DNA of 64,000 nt from Halorhabdus tiamatea SARL4B (GCF_000470655.1 NC_021921.1:2542001-2606000), one strand, 5' to 3'; shown: positions 27,261-35,680, counted from the stretch's first letter. Notes: generated by a model not told the origin, from the letters alone. Numbers and translations: made by a program.

Positions 27261-28508
27261 ATGGACTTAGAGAGCGTCCGCGAGACGGACCCGGCCGTCG
27301 CCGACGCGCTAGTTGGCGAGCGCGACAGACAGGAAGACACCCTCGCGATGATCGCAAGCGAGAACCACGTCAGCGAAGCCGTCCTCGACGCGCAGGGCTC
27401 GACGCTGACGAACATCTACGCCGAAGGGTATCCCGGCAAGCGCTACTACGCCGGCTGTGAGTACGCCGACGAGGTCGAGGAACTCGCGATCGAGCGCGCG
27501 AAGGAGCTGTGGGGGGCCGACCACGTCAACGTCCAGCCCCACTCGGGCAGCCAGGCCAACATGGGCGTCTACCTGGCCGTTCTCGAACCCGGCGACAAGA
27601 TCCTTTCGCTGGATCTGACTCACGGCGGCCACCTCTCTCACGGCCATCCGGCGAACTTCGCCGGCCAGGTCTACGAGGTCGAACAGTACGAGGTCGACGC
27701 CGAGACGGGCTACATCGACTACGAGGGCCTCGCTGAGACGGCCGCGGACTTCGACCCAGACATCATCGTCTCGGGGTACTCGGCGTATCCGCGCGAGGTC
27801 GAGTGGGAGACGATCCAGGCTGTCGCCGACGACGTCGACGCCTACCACCTCGCGGACATCGCCCACATCACCGGCCTGGTCGCGGCGGGTGTCCACTCCT
27901 CGCCGGTCGGCGTCGCCGACTTCGTGACCGGGTCGACCCACAAGACCATCCGGGCCGGCCGGGGCGGTATCATCATGTGTGACGAGGAATACGCCGACGA
28001 CGTCGACTCGGCCGTCTTCCCTGGCATGCAGGGCGGCCCGCTGATGCACAATATCGCGGGCAAGGCTGTCGGCTTCGGTGAGGCACTCGACCCCGAGTTC
28101 GGGGAGTACGCCCAGCAAACGGTCGACAACGCGAACGCACTCGCCGACCGTCTGCAGGAACACGGCCTCGAACTCGTCTCCGGCGGCACCGACAACCACC
28201 TCGTTCTCGTCGATCTCCGTCCCTCACATCCGGACACACCGGGCAAGGACGTCGAGGATGCCCTCGAAAACGCCGGGATCGTCCTCAACGCCAACACGGT
28301 CCCCGGCGAGTCCCGCTCGGCGTTCAACCCCTCGGGCATCCGCGCCGGCACGCCCGGGTTGACGACCCGCGGCTTCGACGAGGAGGCGACGCGGGAAGTC
28401 GCCGACCTGATCTACGAGGTCGTCGACGCCCCCGAGGACGAGCGTGTCATCGAGAACGTGAGCGAACGGGTCGAGGAACTCACCGACGAGTATCCGCTGT
28501 ACGCGTAG
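27261..28508 (+). CDS. glyA: Serine hydroxymethyltransferase
   Basis: A 415-residue PLP enzyme interconverting serine and glycine with (methylene)tetrahydrofolate. N-terminal substrate loop 'MIASENHVSEAVLDAQGS' and 'YAEGYPGKRYYAGCEYADEV' are diagnostic. The PLP lysine is in 'VTGSTHKTIRAGRGG' at about residue 227, and 'AFNPSGIRAGTPGLTTRGF' near the C-terminus binds folate and carboxylate. Length is full. A strong SD precedes the start. folD follows 84 bp downstream on the same strand, giving a one-carbon pair. Confidence 0.97.
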   Translation: MDLESVRETDPAVADALVGERDRQEDTLAMIASENHVSEAVLDAQGSTLTNIYAEGYPGKRYYAGCEYADEVEELAIERAKELWGADHVNVQPHSGSQANMGVYLAVLEPGDKILSLDLTHGGHLSHGHPANFAGQVYEVEQYEVDAETGYIDYEGLAETAADFDPDIIVSGYSAYPREVEWETIQAVADDVDAYHLADIAHITGLVAAGVHSSPVGVADFVTGSTHKTIRAGRGGIIMCDEEYADDVDSAVFPGMQGGPLMHNIAGKAVGFGEALDPEFGEYAQQTVDNANALADRLQEHGLELVSGGTDNHLVLVDLRPSHPDTPGKDVEDALENAGIVLNANTVPGESRSAFNPSGIRAGTPGLTTRGFDEEATREVADLIYEVVDAPEDERVIENVSERVEELTDEYPLYA

Positions 28509-28592
28509 CGAATCGACCATTTTACGTAAATTTTCTCGTGAAAACATCGGCAGTCGGGACGTTCAAGAGGCATGCGGACGCTCACCTACTCG

Positions 28593-29486
28593 ATGACCGA
28601 GATTATCGACGGGAACAGAGTGGCACAGTCGATCCGGGACGACCTCAGTGAAGCGATCGACGAACTCGAAGACGCGGACGTGACACCGACGCTGGCGACC
28701 GTGCTGATGAGCGACGATCCGGCCAGCGAGACCTACGTCTCGATGAAACAGGACGACTGCGCGGAGGTCGGCATCGAGGCGATCGACGTCGAGATCGATC
28801 CCGACGCGCCCGCCGAGGAGTTGTTCGACGAGATCGACCGGCTCAACGACGACGAAAACGTCAACGGTATTCTCGTCCAGATGCCGGTCCCGGATCACGT
28901 CGATAAGCAGTCGGTCCTTCGCCGGATCGACCCCGCAAAGGACGTCGACGGCTTTCATCCCGAGAACGTGGGTCGGCTGGTGGCGGGTGACGCCCGGTAC
29001 AAGCCCTGTACACCCCACGGCATCCAGAAGCTTCTCGAGGACGCCGGTGTCGATCCCGAGGGGAAAGACGCTGTCGTCGTCGGCCGGTCGGACATCGTCG
29101 GCAAGCCGATGGCGAACTTGCTCGTCCAGAAGGCCGAGGGCGGCAACGCGACCGTGACAGTCTGTCACTCCCGGACCGACGACCTCGCGGCGAAGACCCG
29201 CGAGGCGGACATCGTGGTTGCGGCGGCGGGCGTCCCCGAGATGATCGACGGCGACATGCTCACCGACGGCGTGACGGTAATCGACGTCGGGATCAACCGC
29301 GTCGATGCGGATACGGAGAAGGGCTACGAGCTCGTCGGCGACGTCGATTTCGAGAGTGCAAAAGAGAAGGCAAACGCGATCACGCCGGTCCCAGGCGGCG
29401 TCGGGCCGATGACGCGGGCAATGTTGCTGTATAATACCGTCAAGGCGACTGGCCTTCAGCACAACGTCGACGTGACGCTCCCCTGA
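28593..29486 (+). CDS. folD: Bifunctional methylenetetrahydrofolate dehydrogenase / methenyltetrahydrofolate cyclohydrolase
   Basis: A 297-residue FolD, which oxidises 5,10-methylene-THF and hydrolyses the methenyl form to 10-formyl-THF. The catalytic lysine is in 'ETYVSMKQDDC'. The substrate motif is 'VPDHVDKQSVLRRIDPAKDV', the NADP-binding motif 'VVVGRSDIVGKPMANLL', and the C-terminal signature 'PVPGGVGPMTRAML'. The start at 28593 (MTEIIDG) matches the family better than the ATG seven codons upstream. It continues the pathway of glyA directly upstream. Confidence 0.96.
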   Translation: MTEIIDGNRVAQSIRDDLSEAIDELEDADVTPTLATVLMSDDPASETYVSMKQDDCAEVGIEAIDVEIDPDAPAEELFDEIDRLNDDENVNGILVQMPVPDHVDKQSVLRRIDPAKDVDGFHPENVGRLVAGDARYKPCTPHGIQKLLEDAGVDPEGKDAVVVGRSDIVGKPMANLLVQKAEGGNATVTVCHSRTDDLAAKTREADIVVAAAGVPEMIDGDMLTDGVTVIDVGINRVDADTEKGYELVGDVDFESAKEKANAITPVPGGVGPMTRAMLLYNTVKATGLQHNVDVTLP

Positions 29487-29502
29487 GAAGCCGCGGTCAA
29501 TT

Positions 29503-30225
29503 CTACGCGTCTGGATTCGGATCGAGCGTCGCGAGGTGCTCACGGGCGCGGGCCAGTGCGTCGTCGTCCTCGATGAGGGCGGTACCGACAGCGCGGGCGG
29601 CCTCGATCAGGGTTTCGGCGTGTCCGGGTGGAACGTCTCCGTCGAGGGCAGCCACCCGCGTCCGGTGATCCTCGACGCTCCCGAGAACTGTTCTCGCATC
29701 CTCGTCGGGTTCGTCCTCGAGATACTGCCGAAGGTCGCGCCGGTAGGCCTCGACCGCCGCTGCGGCTGCGAGGCCGCGAACGCTCCTCATCGATTCGGGG
29801 ACCGACGACGGGTCCGGTCGCGTTCCCGATTCTGCTCCTTCGAGAAGTGCGAGCAGATACCGCTGTTCGTCGTCACTGACGTCCATCGACCGGGCGAGCG
29901 CTCGGCCGACGTGTTTGAGTTCCATCGCGGCGACGAACGTGCCCTCGAGCGGGCGGAGTTCGCCGGCGTCGATGAATCCGCACCGGCGGACGAATGCCCC
30001 TGCCTCGTCGGCTGCGCGTTCGGCCGCAGTCGCCAGTGACTCGTTACTGACCGCCTCGCGAGCGGCCGTCAGATCGAGTTCGACTGGAGTGGCAGTGTGG
30101 CGCGTCCGCTCGTCGACGCCCACGCTACGCAGGCTGCCACAATCGGGACATTCCACGTTGGCTGTCTCGTAGTACGTCCACCGGGCACCGCAGTTCTGAC
30201 ACTCCCGTTCGCCGCGGATCCGCAT
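29503..30225 (-). CDS. Zinc-ribbon protein of unknown function
   Basis: A 240-residue protein. The N-terminal zinc ribbon is 'CQNCGARWTYYETANVECPDCG' split as CQNC at residues ~8-11 and CPDC at ~25-28. The remainder is acidic and helical ('ARSMDVSDDEQRYLLALLEG', 'AYRRDLRQYLEDEPDEDART'), perhaps a four- to six-helix bundle. The start at 30225 (MRIRGERECQNCG) places the ribbon at the N-terminus. It is convergent with folD, 16 bp between stops. The zinc ribbon suggests nucleic-acid or ribosome binding, but no target is known. Confidence 0.75.
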   Translation of the reverse strand: MRIRGERECQNCGARWTYYETANVECPDCGSLRSVGVDERTRHTATPVELDLTAAREAVSNESLATAAERAADEAGAFVRRCGFIDAGELRPLEGTFVAAMELKHVGRALARSMDVSDDEQRYLLALLEGAESGTRPDPSSVPESMRSVRGLAAAAAVEAYRRDLRQYLEDEPDEDARTVLGSVEDHRTRVAALDGDVPPGHAETLIEAARAVGTALIEDDDALARAREHLATLDPNPDA

Positions 30226-30372
30226 ACCTGAGCCATAGACGGCCGAACATAAAACGAGTCTGTTATCTCGGCCGTGGTGACTGCTGGCAGGCCCGCCCAG
30301 GTATCCCATCAGTCAGAGCAAAGACTGCAAGGAGGTCGGTACTTTTAAGTCAGTCCATCGGTGATGTAGTGA

Positions 30373-30402
30373 TGACGCTTCGCTTGGAGGGCCGAAGCGT
30401 CA
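30373..30402. repeat. 10-bp perfect inverted repeat (hairpin)
   Basis: TGACGCTTCG (30373-30382) and CGAAGCGTCA (30393-30402) pair perfectly around a 10-base loop CTTGGAGGGC. No adjacent poly-T tract is visible, so it is not an obvious terminator. Confidence 0.7.
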
Positions 30403-30431
30403 GCGGGGACCAATTCAGGGCGGCAAGCGTT

Positions 30432-30453
30432 CACGCGGGCTTTTCCCCGCGTG
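30432..30453. repeat. 8-bp GC-rich hairpin with CTTTTC loop
   Basis: CACGCGGG (30432-30439) pairs with CCCGCGTG (30446-30453). It is 29 bp from the preceding hairpin; together they form a compact structured unit. Confidence 0.65.
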
Positions 30454-30745
30454 GATCGCTTTCCACTCTTTCGTGTACTCGACAACGGTGTAACTATCCC
30501 TGCCAACCGTTCTGAACGCAACTCGTTCGCCCGGGATCCGTATCCGGTGAAGAAACTTACCAGTCTGCATTGAGGAACGGTATCGTTGTGAGTTTATCGG
30601 TCGATTGTCCAGACTTCCCTCATCTGGATTATTTATCGGTTTGGCGGGATTCATCGGTCACAACATGGCGAAATACGGCACTTCTGGGTACACGAAGCGG
30701 TATATTTATATTTACTCGATAATAAACTTCGTACGTACTTTACCG

Positions 30746-31021
30746 ATGTACGACCTGACAGGATTCCAGCGTGACCTCCTATATGTCATCGCGGGAGAGG
30801 AGGAGCCACATGGGCTGGCGATCAAAGAAGAGCTCGAAGACTACTACGAGAAGGAGATCCATCACGGCCGACTGTATCCCAATCTCGATACGCTCGTCGA
30901 CAAGGGCCTCGTCGAGAAGGGCCAGCGCGACCGTCGGACGAACTACTACAGTCTGACGCGTCGCGGCCGCCGTGAGATCGAGGCGCGACGTGACTGGGAA
31001 AGTCAGTACGTCGACCTTTGA
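30746..31021 (+). CDS. PadR-family transcriptional regulator
   Basis: A 91-residue minimal PadR winged-helix protein: 'FQRDLLYVIAGEEEPHGLAI', recognition region 'HHGRLYPNLDTLVDKGLVEK' and wing 'RRTNYYSLTRRGRREIEARR'. There is no C-terminal sensor domain, as usual for short haloarchaeal PadR proteins. The start at 30746 (MYDLTGF) is used; a TATA-like TTATATTTA lies about 30-40 bp upstream, and the palindrome GTACGTAC (30731-30738) at the likely transcription start could be an autoregulatory site. The target is unknown. Confidence 0.88.
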   Translation: MYDLTGFQRDLLYVIAGEEEPHGLAIKEELEDYYEKEIHHGRLYPNLDTLVDKGLVEKGQRDRRTNYYSLTRRGRREIEARRDWESQYVDL

Positions 31022-31048
31022 AAAACGGCACTGCTTCGTTTCTGGCGT

Positions 31049-31378
31049 TCAAAACTGGTAGCGTCGATCGTCCGGATCGCCCTGCTGTGGGAACTGGTTT
31101 GTGCCCGTCATCTCGTCGAACGTCATGCCGGAGAGGTATTCGTCGTAGGTCACGTCGTAGCCGCTTCTGAGGTGAAAGTCGAGTGTGCCAGTCTCGACGG
31201 TGCTCTGAAAGAGCATGTGGACGGCACGCCGGAGCAGTTCGTCGGTCGATTCCGGTCCGAGAGCCGTCACGAGCATCGCGAGTTCGTTGCGGGTCTCGCG
31301 GTCGAGATCGACAGCGATCTCCCCGCCGAGTTCCTCGTCTGCCTGGGTTACGTCCTCGGATAGCGCGTCGAGAGTCAT
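31049..31378 (-). CDS. Small acidic protein of unknown function
   Basis: A 109-residue acidic protein: 'MTLDALSEDVTQADEELGGE', a helical middle ('ELLRRAVHMLFQSTVETG') and a C-terminus 'YDEYLSGMTFDEMTG...RRYQF'. The middle resembles a ribbon-helix-helix-like or dimerising helix pair but no family can be named. The start at 31378 is preferred because the upstream extension is Arg-rich. It is divergent from mutY and convergent with the PadR gene. Confidence 0.65.
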   Translation of the reverse strand: MTLDALSEDVTQADEELGGEIAVDLDRETRNELAMLVTALGPESTDELLRRAVHMLFQSTVETGTLDFHLRSGYDVTYDEYLSGMTFDEMTGTNQFPQQGDPDDRRYQF

Positions 31379-31501
31379 ATCGGAGGCAAACGACCCGCGC
31401 GCAAACTCCTTTCGACTCGGTGGCCGACGACGGACCGCCCCCACCAGCGGCGGCTGCCGGAGTCACCAGAGATAAACCCCCGAATGGCCTACGGCGCGGC
31501 G

Positions 31502-32416
31502 ATGAGCGAGGCCGCCGTCGACCTCCCCGATGAACGGGACGCCATCCGGCGTGCACTGATCGAGTGGTACGAGGACGATCACCGCGAGTACCCCTGGCGG
31601 GAGACGGATGACCCCTACGCGATCCTCGTCTCGGAAGTGATGAGCCAGCAGACCCAGCTCGACCGCGTCGTCGACGCCTGGGACGACTTCCTCGAACGCT
31701 GGCCGACCGTGGGGGATCTGGCGGCCACCGACCGGAGCGACGTCGTCGCGTTCTGGTCGGCACACAGCCTCGGGTACAACAACCGGGCGAAGTACCTCCA
31801 CGAGGCCGCAACGCAAGTCGTCGAGGAGTACGACGGCGAGTTCCCCGAATCACCCGACGGACTCTCCGAACTCATGGGCGTCGGCCCCTACACCGCCAAC
31901 GCGGTCGCGAGTTTCGCGTTCAACAACGGCGACGCCGTCGTGGATACCAACGTCAAGCGTGTGCTGTATCGGGCGTTCTCGATCCCCGACGAGGACGCAG
32001 CCTTCGAGGATGTCGCCAACGCGCTCATGCCCGACGGCGAATCCCGGGTCTGGAACAACGCGATCATGGAACTGGGCGGCGTGGCCTGCGAGAAGACGCC
32101 TCGCTGTGACGAGGTGGGCTGTCCCTGGCGGGAGTGGTGTGACGCCTACGAGACCGGCGACTTCACCGCGCCCGACGTCCCGACCCAGCCGAGTTTCGAG
32201 GGGAGTCGACGACAGATGCGCGGGCGCGTGATCGGCGCGTTGAAGGAACACGAGAACCTGACGCTGGACGAACTTGGGCCGAAAGTTCGGGTGGACTACG
32301 CGCCCGAAGGCGAGTACGGCCGCGAGTGGCTTCGGAACCTTCTCGAAGACCTGGCTGATGACGGGCTCGTCGAGATCGAGGAGCGGAGTGATCAACCGAT
32401 CGCTCGACTCCGATAG
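31502..32416 (+). CDS. mutY: A/G-specific adenine DNA glycosylase with C-terminal winged helix
   Basis: A 304-residue MutY that removes adenine opposite 8-oxoguanine. The catalytic Glu is in 'ILVSEVMSQQTQLDRV', the helix-hairpin-helix in 'LMGVGPYTANAVASFAF', and the catalytic Asp in 'VVDTNVKRVLYR' without the Lys of bifunctional EndoIII. The FeS cysteines are 'CEKTPRCDEVGCPWREWC' (spacing 5-4-5). Residues ~235-304 look like a winged helix ('RGRVIGALKEHENLTLDELG'), not the bacterial NUDIX-like domain. The start at 31502 is favoured over 31484 by a TATA-like element about 30 bp upstream. Confidence 0.93.
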   Translation: MSEAAVDLPDERDAIRRALIEWYEDDHREYPWRETDDPYAILVSEVMSQQTQLDRVVDAWDDFLERWPTVGDLAATDRSDVVAFWSAHSLGYNNRAKYLHEAATQVVEEYDGEFPESPDGLSELMGVGPYTANAVASFAFNNGDAVVDTNVKRVLYRAFSIPDEDAAFEDVANALMPDGESRVWNNAIMELGGVACEKTPRCDEVGCPWREWCDAYETGDFTAPDVPTQPSFEGSRRQMRGRVIGALKEHENLTLDELGPKVRVDYAPEGEYGREWLRNLLEDLADDGLVEIEERSDQPIARLR

Positions 32417-32468
32417 CCGGCTGAGTGATCTGTCGGACGACACCTGACGACTGGAAATATAATTTTCC

Positions 32469-32583
32469 ACATAGTATTTAGAGTCTATGTACTGTGAGCG
32501 ACCAGGGAAGTGACTTTTGGCGAACGAACTCTCAATAGGTGTCTTTATTTCCGTTCGGATTCATATCCTATGTACGCTGAGCG
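32469..32583 (+). promoter_or_regulatory. abiE promoter region with an inverted repeat and a direct repeat
   Basis: ACATAG (32469-32474) and CTATGT (32485-32490) form an inverted repeat with a 10-bp spacer containing TATTTAGAG. CTATGTAC-TGTGAGCG (32485-32500) recurs 83 bp later as CTATGTAC-GCTGAGCG (32568-32583), ending 3 bp before the abiEi start. Antitoxins of this family are known to bind repeats in their own promoters, so these are candidate operators. Confidence 0.5.
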
Positions 32584-32586
32584 GCT

Positions 32587-33420
32587 ATGGAGCCCACAAA
32601 CAAGGAAGAGACTCAAAGAAAGAGTCTGTCGACGCGTGAGTCCCAGGCACTGTCACGGCTTGCGAGCCAGGGTCGACAAATCATCACTATTAGTGACATC
32701 GCAGACGCAATCGAAGGTCCACGGAAGCCAGCAAAGGATATGGCATACGCGCTCAAGGAGAAAGGCTGGCTTGAGCGGATTGCCCATGGGAAGTACCTCA
32801 TTTTGCCACTCGCTGCCGGTGAGGACTCAGTGTATACCGTACACGAGTTCGTGATCGCGTCCGCACTCGTCGAGCCGATGTACATCGGGTACTGGAGTGC
32901 GATGAACCATCACGGGCTTACAGAGCAGTTGTCCCGTACTGTGTACGTCGTGACGACAGAACGCGCCCAAGGGCGTGAAATCCACGGAGTTACGTATCGA
33001 CCGGTGACAGTCACTGAGAAGAAGTTCTTCGGCTATCAACCGACTGCAGTCGGGTCGAACCAAGTGAACGTTTCGAGTATCGAAAAGACGCTGGTCGATT
33101 GTGCTGACCATCCGGAGTTCTGTGGCGGCATCGACGAGCTTGCGAAGGCGATGCAGAACGCTGGCAACACGCGATGTTCGTTCGAGCGAGTCGTCGAGTA
33201 CTTGCGGCGAGTCGGGAACGGTGCCGCGACGAAACGAATCGTCTATCTCGCTGACCAGTTAGACATCGATCTTCCGAAGTATCAAGACCTCGTCGAAAAC
33301 TTCACGACTGGGTACCCGCTACTCGATACGACGAGAGAAGCGACGGGGACTCGCGATAGCAAGTATCAACTCCGCCTGAACGTCGACCCCGAATCGTTCC
33401 TTCCGGGGGACTTCTCGTGA
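32587..33420 (+). CDS. abiEi: AbiEi-type antitoxin / transcriptional regulator
   Basis: A 277-residue protein of the type IV AbiE toxin-antitoxin family. The N-terminus is a winged helix ('ESQALSRLASQGRQIITISD', 'DMAYALKEKGWLERIAHGKY'), as in COG5340-type AbiEi proteins. The middle has 'YIGYWSAMNHHGLTEQLSRT' and 'VSSIEKTLVDCADHPEFCGG', which are family hallmarks. The C-terminus is the AbiEi antitoxin part. It overlaps abiEii by 4 bp (ATGA), so the two are coupled. Codon choice is slightly less GC-biased than in neighbours, in keeping with transfer. Confidence 0.88.
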   Translation: MEPTNKEETQRKSLSTRESQALSRLASQGRQIITISDIADAIEGPRKPAKDMAYALKEKGWLERIAHGKYLILPLAAGEDSVYTVHEFVIASALVEPMYIGYWSAMNHHGLTEQLSRTVYVVTTERAQGREIHGVTYRPVTVTEKKFFGYQPTAVGSNQVNVSSIEKTLVDCADHPEFCGGIDELAKAMQNAGNTRCSFERVVEYLRRVGNGAATKRIVYLADQLDIDLPKYQDLVENFTTGYPLLDTTREATGTRDSKYQLRLNVDPESFLPGDFS

Positions 33421-34226
33421 TTTCCGAAGCCCAACTCCGACGGCTGGCCAGAGAACTGGATGTTCGCCTCGGCTACGCGGAGAAGAACTACGTCAATTCG
33501 TGGATTCTGTGGGCGATCTATACGAGTTCCTACGGCGATAACCTGCTGTTCAAGGGCGGCACTGCGCTCAGCAAGTTGTACTTCCCGGAGACGTGGCGCT
33601 ATTCGGAGGACCTCGATTTCGGTGTCGAGGGAGCGTACCGGGGGAGCGAAACGGGGTTGCAAGACGCACTGGAAGACGCTGCCAGAACATCCGGTATCGA
33701 CTTCGAGGTGACCAAACACCGCGAACTGCAGAAGGAAGCGTATCCAACGCACTACGTCGATATCGATATCCAGTACACCGCTGTTCTCGGTCAGAAGAAC
33801 ACGACGAGTCTGGACGTGATGATCGACGAATACGTGGTGTTCGATTCGGTAAGCCATCACCACAGCTACGAAGATGTCCCCGAATTCGAGCTGACCGCGT
33901 ACAGCCTGGAGGAGATTTTTGCAGAGAAGTTGCGAGCGCTCTATCAGCGATCACAGGCTCGTGACTACTACGATCTCTATCGGATGATTACCGAGGCTGA
34001 CGTTGCTGACTCGGGTATCCTTTCGGCATTCACGCAGAAGTGTGAACACGACGGGCTGGACATCGACCTCCGAGATGGTCTTCCCGGAGACAAACGGGCA
34101 GAGATCCGTGACGGCTGGCAGAATACGCTCCCCGACCTTGTTGCGGATCTCCCCGGGTTCGGTCCTGTTTACGATGTCCTCGAGGAATATGTCGATTCGA
34201 TGTCAAGCGGCGGATCACTTCGGTGA
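33417..34226 (+). CDS. abiEii: AbiEii-type nucleotidyltransferase toxin
   Basis: A 269-residue nucleotidyltransferase-fold protein. The catalytic motif is 'FKGGTALSKLYFPETWRYSEDLDFGV' in two parts: the G-G-T-A-L-S loop at ~residue 47 and S-E-D-L-D-F with the metal Asp residues at ~64-69. The family motif 'EEIFAEKLRALYQRSQARDY' follows near residue 165. AbiEii toxins block growth, probably by nucleotide transfer to an RNA target, and protect against phage by abortive infection. The start is the ATG overlapping the abiEi stop. All visible catalytic motifs are intact. Confidence 0.9.
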   Translation: MISEAQLRRLARELDVRLGYAEKNYVNSWILWAIYTSSYGDNLLFKGGTALSKLYFPETWRYSEDLDFGVEGAYRGSETGLQDALEDAARTSGIDFEVTKHRELQKEAYPTHYVDIDIQYTAVLGQKNTTSLDVMIDEYVVFDSVSHHHSYEDVPEFELTAYSLEEIFAEKLRALYQRSQARDYYDLYRMITEADVADSGILSAFTQKCEHDGLDIDLRDGLPGDKRAEIRDGWQNTLPDLVADLPGFGPVYDVLEEYVDSMSSGGSLR

Positions 34227-34269
34227 GAATGTATCCGCCATCGATGGGATCACTGTAATCCGGTCACTC

Positions 34270-34950
34270 TCACTCAGTATCCAGTCCCTGCTGGGCGACG
34301 CGCTGGCTCGCCTCCTCGAGGAATTCCGCCGGCAGCGCGCCGATCTCGCCGGCCTGGACCCGCCAGAGGTTCGCGTAGAGGCCGTCGGCGTCGATCAGGT
34401 CGTCGTGGGTCCCACGTTCGACGATCCGACCGTCCTCGACGACGAGGATCGTGTCGGCGTCCCGGACCGTCGAGAGGCGGTGAGCGATGACGAACGTCGT
34501 CCGGTCGGCGGCTACGTCGTCGATTGACTGCTGGATGAGCAGTTCCGTCTCGGTGTCGACCGCGGAGGTCGCCTCGTCGAAGACCGTGATCGCCGGCCCC
34601 TGGAGCAGGGTCCGGGCGATGGCGACGCGCTGGCGCTGACCACCGGAAAGTTTCACGCCGCGTTCGCCGACTTCGGTATCGTACCCCGCTGGCATGTTGG
34701 TGATGAACTCGTGAGCCTGGGCGCGTTTCGCGGCCTCGACGACTGCCTCGCGGTCAGCGTCGAACGCGCCGTATTTGATGTTCTCCGCCACGGTGCCGTC
34801 GAACAGGAAGTTCTCCTGGCCGACGTAGCCGATGGAGTCTCGGAGACTCGACAGCGTCACGTCCCGGACGTCGTGGCCGTCGACGGTCACCGCGCCCTCG
34901 TCGACGTCGTAGAGCCTGAGCAGGAGCTTGACGAACGTGGTCTTGCCGGC
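34270..34950 (-). pseudogene. 5'-truncated ABC exporter (ATP-binding domain remnant)
   Basis: About 226 codons of the nucleotide-binding domain of an MsbA/MDR-type exporter. The Q-loop '[14 protein letters not shown]', signature '[13 protein letters not shown]' and Walker B '[13 protein letters not shown]' are intact, with an H-loop '[10 protein letters not shown]'. The homology stops inside Walker A: the sequence reads '[10 protein letters not shown]', lacking the G-P-x-G start. The entire membrane domain (~330 residues expected) is missing. Upstream sequence turns at once into the region before the FMN reductase. A deletion between this gene and its former 5' part explains it. No functional transporter is likely. 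Confidence 0.85.
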
Positions 34951-34992
34951 GTGACCGTCGGGTCTTTCACGTACCCGGTTGTGGGCTCCGGT

Positions 34993-35571
34993 ATGGCCGA
35001 GACACACGTCGTCGCCATCTCCGGGAGCTTACGAGACGACAGCTATACGAGAAAATCGCTCCGAATTGCTCTCGACGCGGCCGAAGACGCCGGGGCAAGC
35101 ACCGAACTACTCGACCTCCGGGAGTGGGAGTTGCCGGTGTTCGACGCCGACACCGAGAACGCGGGGGACGCCGAAACGTTTCGTGAGCGAATTCAAGCGG
35201 CGGACTCGGTACTCTTGGGGACGCCGGTCTATCACGGCTCGTTCAGCGCGCCGCTGAAGAACGCCCTAGATTACTGTGGCTTCGACGAGTTCGAGCACAC
35301 GACGATCGGCCTGCTCGCGGTCGCCGGCGGGCGCTTCCCGATTACCGCGCTCGAACAACTCCGGACGGTCGGGCGTTCGCTCGACGCCTGGGTCATCCCC
35401 CTGCAGGTTGCGATCCCGCGGGCCTCGAATGCCTACGAGGACGGCGAGTTAGTCGATGAGGAACACCGGGAGTTGATCGAAACGCTCGGCAGGGAAACGG
35501 TCCAGTACGCCCACATCGAACCCGATCCGGCGTCCTTCGAGAGCGGCGAGAACGTCGGTGCAGACGACTGA
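34993..35571 (+). CDS. NADPH-dependent FMN reductase family protein
   Basis: A 192-residue flavodoxin-like oxidoreductase. The FMN phosphate loop is '[20 protein letters not shown]', and the isoalloxazine loop is '[20 protein letters not shown]', the family signature G-T-P-x-Y-x-x-S. The start at 34993 (MAETHVV) is chosen; the long upstream extension lies antisense to the ABC remnant. The start is only 43 bp from the breakpoint of the ABC fragment, so its native promoter may have been altered. Substrate not known (quinone or flavin). The stop codon TGA shares its A with an inverted repeat. Confidence 0.9.
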   Translation: MAETHVVAISGSLRDDSYTRKSLRIALDAAEDAGASTELLDLREWELPVFDADTENAGDAETFRERIQAADSVLLGTPVYHGSFSAPLKNALDYCGFDEFEHTTIGLLAVAGGRFPITALEQLRTVGRSLDAWVIPLQVAIPRASNAYEDGELVDEEHRELIETLGRETVQYAHIEPDPASFESGENVGADD

Positions 35572-35680
35572 TACGGACAGTTGTAACTATTTTCGGCATG
35601 TATGGAATACTCGTCCGATCGCCCCTCGAACCCCGTCATCTGGTATCCCCAGGGCGGTAACGAATTACAACTGTCCGTAT
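35571..35680. repeat. 110-bp MITE-like element with 16-bp perfect terminal inverted repeats
   Basis: ATACGGACAGTTGTAA (35571-35586) and its exact reverse complement (35665-35680) bound a 78-bp centre with no gene. The left end overlaps the FMN reductase stop. No target duplication of more than 2 bp is visible at the flanks. It may be a miniature inverted-repeat element or a structured 3' end of the upstream transcript. Confidence 0.6.

Larger units (their letters stand above)
30226..30745. other. 520-bp intergenic stretch with two strong hairpins and an AT-rich 3' part
   Basis: No convincing gene. A 79-codon minus-strand frame (30415-30654) has no family resemblance and atypical, non-acidic composition. 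Features seen: a 10-bp perfect hairpin (30373-30402), a second 8-bp hairpin with a CTTTTC loop (30432-30453), and from about 30600 a marked AT shift leading to the PadR promoter (TATTTATATTTA around 30706-30717). The hairpin pair may be the end of a decayed IS200/IS605-type element or a small RNA. Confidence 0.5.

Noticed and set aside
30415-30654. A 79-codon minus-strand frame in the intergenic stretch
   Set aside because: It overlaps the hairpin region, is not acidic like local proteins, shows no domain and has no promoter-like sequence before it.
33460-33964. Alternative frames inside abiEii
   Set aside because: They are Arg/Ser-rich shadows of the GC-rich toxin gene, which has clear motifs in its own frame.
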